A stretch of DNA of 64,000 nucleotides from the NCBI GenBank assembly GCA_019359695.1, contig JAHHGV010000007.1, positions 62,001 through 126,000 on the forward strand, given 5' to 3'. The notes beneath the pieces are model-generated. The model did not search any database. It saw only the letters and a program-made list of their open reading frames with translations, and was not told the origin of the DNA. The position numbers and the translations under genes are program-made. Origin of the DNA: Brasilonema angustatum HA4187-MV1 (lineage in GTDB: Bacteria; Cyanobacteriota; Cyanobacteriia; Cyanobacteriales; Nostocaceae). Shown piece after piece: positions 19,101 to 27,800 of the stretch (position 1 is its first letter; every line of letters begins with the position of its first letter).

Positions 19101-19681
19101 GAAGAGAAACAGAAAAACTCATTGGCTTTTTTCTCAACACATTGGTATTGCGTACCAACTTATCAGGCAATCCGACTTTCCGTGAGTTATTAGGGCGGGT
19201 GCGCGAAGTTGCTTTGGGAGCTTATGCTCATCAAGATTTGCCCTTTGAAAAGTTGGTAGAGGAATTGCAGCCGGAACGAAATTTAAGTCATAACCCGCTG
19301 TTTCAGGTAATGTTTATTCTCCAGAATGCTCTTATACCAACTATAGAACTTCCAGGGTTGACTCTGCGTCCGTTGGAAGCCGACAGCGGCACTTCAAAAT
19401 TTGATTTGAAGCTAAGTATTTGGGAAAGTCTAGAAGGTTTTAATGGTTCATTGGAGTATAAAACAGACTTGTTCGATGCCACTACTATTGCTCGAATGAT
19501 AAGTCATTTAGAAATACTTTTACCCCATGTTGTTGAACAGCCTGACATTAGAGTGAATGAGCTAGCCAAAGTACTCGCCAAAGCTGACAGAGAACAACAG
19601 CTAATAAAAGAACAAAAACTAGAACACACTTCTGTGCAAAAACTCAAGCTGACAAAGCGTAAGGCAATTCATGGAGTCTGA
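16175..19681 (+). CDS. NRPS loading protein: FAAL - ACP - C
   Basis: The protein has about 1168 residues. Residues 10-590 are a fatty-acyl-AMP ligase: YTSGSTGTPKGVM (about 178), SWLPVYHDMGLIGG, NGAEPIR, a CYGMAEATL block and TGDLGF. The FAAL type adenylates a free fatty acid and passes it to a carrier protein rather than to CoA. An ACP (615-685, Ser in FGLDSLMV) and a condensation domain (702-1130, HHIISDGWS) follow. This starts the assembly line and makes the product an N-acyl lipopeptide. The tail after C (KLKLTKRKAIHGV) resembles the N-terminus of the hydroxylase encoded further downstream, as if the two were once fused. ATG 16175 is preferred over an in-frame TTG at 16145. The next gene starts 61 bp on. 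Confidence 0.93.
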   Translation: MTVIFNRFPKIPHQCATVVDIVRYRSSTQPHAQAFTFLEDGETQESTLTYHELDRRSRAIASQLQTLGLTGERAILLYPPGLDYLSAFFGCLYAGVVAVPAYPPRNQRNTPRIQAIITDAQAAIILTITTILPTVQSLLAKETDQSHLRWLTTDNLAQGIEDSWQQPEINADTLAFLQYTSGSTGTPKGVMLSHGNLLHNAAVTYQLMEHSPSSVFVSWLPVYHDMGLIGGILQPLYGGFGCILMSPASFLQRPYRWLQTISRYKGTTSGGPNFAYEQCIQRITQQQKETLDLSSWSVAFNGAEPIRQETLEQFAATFAECGFRGSAFYPCYGMAEATLMVSGGINKALPPCKTVAKSSLEKNLLVEANINSEDTQTFVSCGQSIPQQQIVIVNPETLTRCSSDEVGEIWVSGPSVGQGYWNRKEQTEQTFHAYLKDTGSEPFLRTGDLGFLDNGELFITGRAKDLIIIRGRNLYPQDIELTAERSHPSLRSGSGAAFSVEVENEERLVLVQELEFRAKPNLEKVTAAIRQTVVEEHEIQVYGILLIKPGTISKTSSGKIQRRATRAQFLAGELEIINSSILDDTDELGSQTSLSREAILATPPEKRPPLLIPYLQTQIARVLKVAQSKVNSEQPLSTFGLDSLMVFELKNQIQVDLGVTISIEDFFKDASVVLLARQILTQLTTKTALEPKLEPISRNQELPVCLAQERLWFLDQLEPGNPFYNVPIAVHLTGELNLTTLEESLNQVVRRHEALRTSFSEVQGRPIQKIAPTLKITLPVTDLLGANIESALSIATEFAQQPFDLSQARLLRAKLLRLTQQEHMLLLVMHHIISDGWSIGILIQELAEIYKAFSKGLPSPLPELPIQYADFAYWQKQWLQGEVLNNQVTYWKQQLSGSLPVLQLPTDRPRPTIQTFTGEKQFFAFPKALSEAVNNLNRQESVTQFMTLLTVFKILLYCYSNQEEIIVGSPVVGRTRRETEKLIGFFLNTLVLRTNLSGNPTFRELLGRVREVALGAYAHQDLPFEKLVEELQPERNLSHNPLFQVMFILQNALIPTIELPGLTLRPLEADSGTSKFDLKLSIWESLEGFNGSLEYKTDLFDATTIARMISHLEILLPHVVEQPDIRVNELAKVLAKADREQQLIKEQKLEHTSVQKLKLTKRKAIHGV

Positions 19682-19742
19682 AAAAATCTGAAAAGATTTC
19701 ATGCTTAATTCTTAATATTTTATTGAACTGAGGAGTATATCA

Positions 19743-20633
19743 ATGAAATTCAACAATTTTCAGCGTAAAATGATAGCATTTATCGCTCCTTACAATTTAA
19801 GTAAAACAGCAGCTATTTATTCTAATGATGAATGGCCAAGACTTCGGTTTGCTCATCGCTATCAAAGTCATTTTGCTCCATTGAAGTGGAAAAAACTAAA
19901 GATTCTTGCGATTGGTGTAGGGGGTTATGAAGACCACACATATGGAGGGGAGGCTTTAAAAACGTGGAAAACCTATTTCCCAAACAGTATGGTTTACGGT
20001 CTTGATATAATAGACAAAAGGTATTTAGAAGAAGACCGTATTAAAATATTTCATGGTGACCAAAATGATAAAGATTTCATTCAAGAAGTTTTAGCCGAAA
20101 CTGGCGAACTAGATATTATAATTGAAGATGGTAGTTCTGCAAATGAACATCATATCAACGCCTTCTATACTTTTTTTCCAGCACTTAAAGATGGTGGCAT
20201 TTATGCAGCAGAAAATATCCACCACTCATATTGGCCAAGTCTTAAAGGTGAAAAGTGGTCAAACTTAGCCAAAGACAGTTTTGAGTTACAAAACTGGATA
20301 ACTGTTGGTGGTAGCCTCGACCTAAACGATCCAACAACCGTGATGAATATGTTTAAAAGACTGGTTGATGGATTAAACTATCAGGAATTTTTAAATCCAG
20401 GATACACTCCTTCATACTTTGATGAGAACATTTTATCCATACAATTTTATCATAATTTGGTCATCTTATATAAAGGTAAAAACGATGAGGAAAGTAATTT
20501 TATCGAAAACAATACATTGCACCCTTTTGTTTTGGAAACACTGGGTGTGAAGTCATTAGAGGAATTAGATTTAGATTTTTCCAAAGCTAATAAGTCAATT
20601 AATGAATACACCACTATTGAAGCAAGACAGTGA
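19743..20633 (+). CDS. TylE/MycE-like SAM-dependent O-methyltransferase
   Basis: The 296-residue cytosolic enzyme has the SAM-binding motif LAIGVGGYEDHTYGGEALKTWKTYFP, followed by VYGLDIIDK and IIEDGSSANEHHINAFYTFFPALKDGG. These blocks match the class I methyltransferases represented by demethylmacrocin O-methyltransferase (TylE) and MycE, which methylate sugar hydroxyls in macrolides and use a divalent metal bound by acidic residues. AGGAG stands 8 nt before the ATG. It sits between the loading protein and the first hydroxylase and is oriented with them, so it probably tailors the product. No glycosyltransferase is visible, so the acceptor may be a hydroxyl or carboxylate of the peptide or polyketide. 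Confidence 0.75.
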   Translation: MKFNNFQRKMIAFIAPYNLSKTAAIYSNDEWPRLRFAHRYQSHFAPLKWKKLKILAIGVGGYEDHTYGGEALKTWKTYFPNSMVYGLDIIDKRYLEEDRIKIFHGDQNDKDFIQEVLAETGELDIIIEDGSSANEHHINAFYTFFPALKDGGIYAAENIHHSYWPSLKGEKWSNLAKDSFELQNWITVGGSLDLNDPTTVMNMFKRLVDGLNYQEFLNPGYTPSYFDENILSIQFYHNLVILYKGKNDEESNFIENNTLHPFVLETLGVKSLEELDLDFSKANKSINEYTTIEARQ

Positions 20634-20736
20634 CACCAAGAAATCAATAAGTTTGTCTTCCTGGATTAGTTTGACTTGTCGTAATAGAAAAAGCAGAAGA
20701 TCATTCTGGAAGTTGAAAAAATGTAAGAGATAAATA

Positions 20737-21786
20737 ATGAAGATTCCAGACTATCCAAAAATCAGCCTCAACCAAATAAGGTCAAAAAGACGGCAAGGCG
20801 TTAATCTCTCGGATGCAGAATTGATCAAAGCAATACCTTTGTCGCTTGAGAAATCCTTACCTTTGCTGTTACAACCTGTTGTAGAAGGAATTAATTTAGT
20901 AACTTGGGCAGCAAGTAATCAGGAGTTAATTGCAAAAAATTTACTGAAGCATGGCGGTATCCTGTTTCGTAACTTCCAAGTCACAGATGTGGTTGAGTTT
21001 GAAAAATTCATCCAGACAGTTTCTGGAGATTTGCTGGAATATCGCGATCGCTCTTCACCGCGCAGTTTAATTCAAGGCAATATTTATACTTCAACTGACT
21101 ATCCAGCCAACCAAACTATCTTTTTACATAGCGAGAATTCCTACGCTGCCGCATGGCCCCTAAAAATCTTCTTTTATTGCGTAACACCAGCTATTCAGGG
21201 AGGAGAAACACCCATCGCTGATACTCGAAAATTATATCAGCGGATTGATTCCAAGATTCGCGATCGCTTTATCGAAAAGGGAGTGATGTACGTCCGTAAC
21301 TTTGGCGATGGTTTTGGCTTGGCTTGGCAGACAGTGTTTCAAACAACCAATCCTACAGAAGTAGAAACCTTCTGCCGTCACAATGGCATTGAGTTTGAGT
21401 GGAAAGAGGGCAATCGCTTGAGAACCCGACAAGTGCGGCAGGCTGCTGCCACACATCCACAAACAGGTGAACAAGTATGGTTTAATCACGCAGCTTTTTT
21501 TCATGTGTCAACTTTGGAACCTACCATGCGTGAAGCATTGTTAGCTGAATTTCCAGAATCAGACTTGCCACACAATACATATTATGGTGATGGTTCGCCA
21601 ATTGAAGCAGCCGTGTTAGATGAAATTCGTGCTGTCTACCAACAAGAAACGGTTATTTTCCCTTGGCAAGCTGCAGATATTTTAATGCTCGATAATATGC
21701 TCGCTTCCCACGGACGGATGCCATTTGTGGGAGAGCGAAAAGTCGTAGTCGGAATGGCAGAACAATTGAGTAGTCAAGATATTTAG
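20737..21786 (+). CDS. TauD/SyrP-like Fe(II)/2-oxoglutarate hydroxylase, module 1 (Asp beta-hydroxylase)
   Basis: The 349-residue non-haem iron dioxygenase has an iron-binding triad visible as His131-x-Glu133 (FLHSENSY) and His325 (SHGRMPF). The HxE form is that of clavaminate synthase and SyrP relatives rather than the HxD of TauD. A conserved RTRQVRQAAATHPQTGE...WFNHAAFFH block resembles aminoacyl-T-domain hydroxylases of siderophore pathways. The predicted reaction is beta-hydroxylation of aspartate bound to the T domain of the next protein, guided by the interface domain at that protein's N-terminus. The ATG has AAGAGAT upstream, and only 21 bp separate its stop from the next start. The basic N-terminal motif IRSKRRQGVNLS matches the linkers seen in the other hydroxylases. 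Confidence 0.85.
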   Translation: MKIPDYPKISLNQIRSKRRQGVNLSDAELIKAIPLSLEKSLPLLLQPVVEGINLVTWAASNQELIAKNLLKHGGILFRNFQVTDVVEFEKFIQTVSGDLLEYRDRSSPRSLIQGNIYTSTDYPANQTIFLHSENSYAAAWPLKIFFYCVTPAIQGGETPIADTRKLYQRIDSKIRDRFIEKGVMYVRNFGDGFGLAWQTVFQTTNPTEVETFCRHNGIEFEWKEGNRLRTRQVRQAAATHPQTGEQVWFNHAAFFHVSTLEPTMREALLAEFPESDLPHNTYYGDGSPIEAAVLDEIRAVYQQETVIFPWQAADILMLDNMLASHGRMPFVGERKVVVGMAEQLSSQDI

Positions 21787-21807
21787 TGCCTAGTACGGAG
21801 AATGAGA

Positions 21808-24800
21808 ATGATTTCACAAATGCAGGGTTTTCGACTCTCACCCCAACAAAAACATCTGTGGCATTTACAGGAAAGTGACAACTTCCCTTATTGTTCACAG
21901 TGTGCTGTTTTGATAGAAGGGAATGTTGAGATCGACACCTTGAAAATAGCTTTAGAAGAAGTTGTCAATCGGCATGAAATTCTCCGTACTAATTTTCATT
22001 GCTTGCCTGGTATGACTATACCTTTGCAAGTTATTGGAAATAACGACATAATTTGGAATGAAAACCACGACTTGAGTAGTTGCACACCTCAAGAACAAGA
22101 AGAATTTTTATCAGCTTTATTTGATCAGGTTCACAAACAGCCGTTCAATTTAGTAGAAGGTTCCCCATTACACCTATCTTTAATAACTCTGTCACCATCT
22201 AAGTATGTTTTGCTCATTAGCTTACCAGCACTTTGTGCAGATGCAGCAACGCTAAAAATTTTAGTGCAAGAAATCAGCCAGTCTTATGCAGCTTGCCTTC
22301 AAGGTAAAGAACTAGACGATGAACCATTACAATACGCAGATTTGGCTGAATGGCAAAACGAATTGTTAGAAGGGGCAGATACAGAAGCAGGTAGAGACTA
22401 TTGGCGGAAACAAGATTTTTCAACGCTGACAAAATTAAAGCTACCTTTTGAAAAACAATCTCTAGAGCAACTAGAATTTCAGCCTCACACGCAAAGTTTT
22501 ACAGTTACCTCTGCTCTGTTAGAACAAATTGACACACTGACTCAGCAATATAATATTTCAGTGGCTGAGTTTTTCTTAGCTTCCTGGCAGATCTTACTTG
22601 CGCGTCTTACCAAACAGCAAAATTTGAGTATCGGTGTGGCTTATGAGGGACGCAAATATCAGGAACTAGAGAAGAGTTTCGGATTATTTACTAAATACTT
22701 ACCGTTAATTTTAAATATAGAATTTGAATCAAGTTTTATTGATATTTTACATAAAAATCATGCATGTACAGAGCAGCTTTATAAGCTACAGGATTACTTT
22801 ACTTGGGAATCATTAGCACAATCGTATCCCAATACCTTAGGTTTTTTCCCATTTAGTTTTGATTTTGAAGAACTGCCAGGAAATCATGTAGCCGCTGATG
22901 TATCTTTTTCGATTGACAGACTGTCTACTTGCATTGAAAGATTCAAAGTAAAGCTTTCCTGTACTCGTCAGAATGATACCCTAAGTATAGCATTTCACTA
23001 TGACTCAAACTTATTTGATGTAGAAGATATCAAACGCTTAGTCGGACAATTTCAGACGTTGTTAGCTAGTGCGAACGCTCATCCAGAGACAGCAATTAGT
23101 CAGTTAGATATTCTTAGTCAAATGGAGAGACAACAACTGCTTGACCTGGTAAACAACACCAAGCGCGATTATCCTCACAATAAGTGCATTCACCAACTGT
23201 TTGAGGAACAAGCACGAAAAACCCCCAATAAACTTGCTATTGTTTTTGAAGACCAACAACTGACTTACCACGAACTCAATCAACGGGCTAACAAAATAGC
23301 TCACTACCTGCAAAAGCAGGGGGTTGGACCAGAGGTGTTAGTGGGGCTGTGTGTAGAGCGATCGCTCTCCATGATAGTTGGACTTTTAGCCATCCTCAAA
23401 GCTGGTGGGGCGTATGTGCCACTAGATCCGGCATTGCCCAAAGAAGGTTTGGCATTACGATTGCAGGATGCCCAGGTGTCATTAGTTATTAGTCATTCGT
23501 CATTGGCAAGTAACTTTGAGCAAATAACAGTAATCTACCTGGATAGGGACTGGGAAACTATTGCCCAGGAAAATGAAGTTAATCTCAATACCAAGGTAAC
23601 AAGTGAAAATCTAGTATATGCACTGTTTACCTCTGGCTCTACAGGCAGACCCAAGGGGGTTGCGATTGAACACCGACAACTGCTCAATTATCTATATGCC
23701 ATCATCGATAGGTTAAACCTGCCAGGTGGAGCTAACTTTGTACTGGTTTCTACATTCGCTGCAGACTTAGGCAACACGGTTATCTTTCCTTGTCTGTGTA
23801 CGGGGGGATGTCTGCATGTCATCTCCTACGAACGTGCTACTGACCCTGCAGCTTTAGCAGAATACTGCCACAGACATCCGATTGACTGTCTCAAAATTGT
23901 TCCCTCTCACCTTGCTTCCCTCTTAACATCTTCTTCACCTAAGTCTATCCTGCCTAGAAAACGACTTATCCTGGGTGGTGAGGCTACCAGTTGGGAGCTG
24001 ATCGAGCAGATCCAAAGGTATGCACAAGATTGCCAAATCTTCAATCACTACGGTCCGACAGAAGCCACTGTAGGTGTACTTACTTATCAAGTAGAACTTG
24101 GTGACGAGCTTGACTGCGATCCAAAATCTAAAACAGTTCCCCTCGGTCGCTCAATTCCTAACACGCAGGTCTATGTCCTAGAAGAAAACCTACAGCCTGC
24201 TCCCATAGGAGTTAGTGGCGAAATATACATTGGTGGGACAACTCTCGCGAGATGCTATCTGAATCAGCCCCAACAGACAGGTGTTAAATTTATTCCCAAT
24301 CCATTCAGTCAAGAAGAGGGAGCACGGCTTTACAAAACCGGCGATCGGGCACGCTATTTGCCAGACGGCACGATTGAGTTTTTAGGTCGGAGCGACCACC
24401 AAGTTAAAATTCGGGGCTTCCGCGCAGAATTAGGAGAAATTGAGGCAGTACTCAGTCTCCACCCAAATGTGCGCGAGGTTGTCGTCTTAGTAAGAGATTC
24501 AGAGTCTGGTCAGAACTATCTGGCAGCTTACGTCGTACCATCTCAAGAATCGCCTGTCCTTATTAATGAACTGCGTAACTATATGCAGGCGAGGTTGCCT
24601 GAGTATATGGTGCCGTCAACGTTTGTCATCCTCAAGGCGCTACCGCTTACTCCCAACGGCAAAGTAGACCGTCAAGCCCTGCCAGAACCCAACCAAGTAC
24701 GTTCTGAGTTAGAAACAAGTTTTACAAATCCCCGCACGCCAGTTGAGGAGGTACTTGCTGGAATTTGGGCTAGAGTTCTTGGTACTGAGCACGTAGGTAT

Positions 24801-27800
24801 CCACGATAACTTTTTCGACTTGGGAGGACACTCGTTACTAGCAACGCAAGTTGTTTCCCAAATACGCGAAACCTTCCAAGTGGAGTTGCGCTTACGTAGT
24901 TTGTTTGAAACACCCACACTGGCGGGACTAGCTGAAGTGATTGAAACCGCAGTCAGGGCTGGGCAGAACTTAACAACTACGGCTATTGAGCGGGTGAAAC
25001 GGGAAGGCGAATTGGCACTGTCGTTTGCTCAACATCGATTGTGGTTTCTTGACCAATTAGAGCCAGGTAATCCTTTTTACAACATTTCTAGTGCTTTAGT
25101 ATTGAAAGGTTTGCTCAATGTGCTAGTTCTAGAGCAGAGTTTTAATGAAATTGTGCGACGCCATGAAACTTTGCGGACAAGCTTTGCAAGCGCAAACGGG
25201 CAACCTGTGCAAGTTATTGCTTCAACACTAAACATTACCTTGCCAATAGTGGACCTTCAGGCATTACCTTTAGACAAACGGGAAGCTGAGGTTCGACAAC
25301 TGGCTAAATTACATGCGCGATATTCTTTTGACTTAACTCAAAGTCCTTTGCTCAAAAGCAGTCTTTTACGACTGAAACAAGACGAGCACATATTGCTATT
25401 CACGATACATCATATAATTGCTGACGGATGGTCAGCAGGTTTGCTAGTGAATGAAGTGGCTGCACTTTACGAATCATTTAGTCATGGCAAACTCTCGCCG
25501 TTGCCCGAACTGCCTATTCAATACGTAGATTTCGCGGCTTGGCAGCGGCAGTGGTTACAAGCAGAAGTACTACAATCTCAGATATCTTACTGGAAAAAGC
25601 ACTTAGAGGGTGCACCAGCGGTACTAGAGTTACCCACTGACTATCCACGACCTGCTGTTGGAACCTTCCGGGGTGGTAGTTATTCATTCGAGGTCCCTGT
25701 TGAGCTATCACAAGCCCTGAAGAAATTGAGCCAGCAGCAGGGAAGTACCCTATTTATGATTTTGTTAGCAGCTTTTCAGACGCTGCTATGGCGTTACACG
25801 GGCAGTGAAGATATTGTCATAGGTTCGCCCATCGCCAACCGTAACCGTGCAGAAATAGAAGGGTTAATTGGATTTTTTGTCAATACTCTAGTACTGCGAA
25901 CGAACTTTGCAGGTAATCCCACTTTTGAGGAGCTACTGACTCGCGTACGGGAAGTAGCCCTGGGAGCGTATGCTCACCAAGATTTGCCTTTTGAGCAGCT
26001 TGTAGAGGAACTGCAACCACGCAGAGACTTAAGCCACACGCCACTGTTCCAGGTAATGTTTGCGCTTCAGAATGCACCAATGTCGGCGTTAGAATTGCCA
26101 GGTTTGAGTTTAAGTCCCCTGGAAAGTAATAGTGGCACGGCAAAGTTTGATTTGACCCTGGATATGACAGAAACAGCACAGGGACTAGTTGGCATTCTGG
26201 AGTACGATACCGATTTATTTGAGTCAAGCACTATAAGCAGGATGGCTGGACATTTGCAAACCCTTCTTCAAGGGATTGTTGATAATCCACAGCAACTCGT
26301 ATCGGAGTTGCCACTGTTGACCGAGCCTGAGTGGCAGAGTTTGCTGATAGAGTGGAATGATACTCAGTTGGAGTATCCTCAACACCAGTGTATTCATCAG
26401 CTATTTGAGGCTCAAGTAGAGCTTACACCCGATGCAGTCGCATTGGTGTTTGAATCGGAGCAACTAACCTACTGTGAACTGAACGCTAGAACCAATCAGC
26501 TAGCGCACCACCTGCAATTGCTTGGAGTAAGACCAGAGGTACTGGTGGGAATTTGTGTGGAGCGATCGCTCAACATGATCATTGGACTTTTAGGCATCCT
26601 CAAAGCAGGTGGCGCTTATGTACCGCTCGACCCCACTTATCCCAAAGAGCGCTTAGCTTTCATGCTTAAAGATGCGTGTGTGTCGATGCTGTTGACTCAG
26701 CAAAAATTGCTTGAAAGTCTTCCAGTTCATGATACACGCGTGGTTTGTTTAGACAAAGACTGGCAGGTAATTTCTCGTAATAATGAAGCAAATTTAGTTA
26801 ATATTGCTACCTTCCATAATTTAGCTTATGTAGTTTACACATCAGGTTCTACAGGCAAGTCTAAAGGGGTGGCGATCAATCATTGCAGTCTGATTAATGC
26901 ATATCAGGCTTGGGAAAACGCATATCGGCTTCGGTCTGTTACTAGTCATCTTCAAATGGCTAGTTTCTCCTTTGATGTCTTTTCAGGGGATCTAATTCGC
27001 GCGCTTTGTTCTGGAGCCAAGTTAGTGTTATGCCCGCGTGAGTGGCTTTTAGAGCCGGAAAAACTGTATAAACTCATGCGCCAAGAGAAGATTGATAGCG
27101 CAGAATTTGTTCCAGGTGTTATGAGGAACTTAGTTCAGTATCTGGAGAAAACCAAGCAAGATCTTCACTTCATGCGGTTGCTAGTAGTAGGTTCAGATAG
27201 TTTCTATCTCCAGGAGTATAAGGAATTTAAGCATTTGTGCGGTTCAGATACTCGCTTGATTAATTCCTATGGGGTGAGTGAAGCCACTATTGACAGTACG
27301 TATTTTGAGAGTGAAAAGGTCAACTTCCCTGTTAATGGGTTAGTCCCGATTGGTCGTCCGTTCGCCAATACGCAAACGTATATTTTAGACAGCCATCTCC
27401 AACTCGTCCCCATTGGAGTTACAGGTGAACTGCACATTGGAGGTGTTGGTCTTGCACGGGGCTACATCAACAGAGAAGACTTGACCTCGCAGAAATTCAT
27501 TCCTAACCCCTTTGAACATTCTCAATTTCCAATTTCCTATTCCCCATTCAATCGTCTGTACAAAACAGGCGACTTAGCCCGTTACCTTCCTAACGGCAAC
27601 ATTGAACTTCTTGGTCGGATCGATCATCAGGTCAAAATCCGTGGTTTCCGCATTGAGTTGGGAGAAATTGAAGCTTTACTCAATCAACATTCTGCTGTTA
27701 GAGAAGCTGTGGTGATTTCTATTGATGTGTCAGACTACAAACGTTTGGTAGCCTATGTAGTTCCGAATTTGAAATCTGATGTTGTTGTAGAAGGACAGAT

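Noticed and set aside
23617-23800. Loss of the amino-group-binding Asp in the A4 motif of the first Asp module (FAADLG)
   Set aside because: Shifting the register to ADLGNTVIF against FDLTITSLF of the third module restores Asp-Leu-x-x-Thr, so the residue is present.
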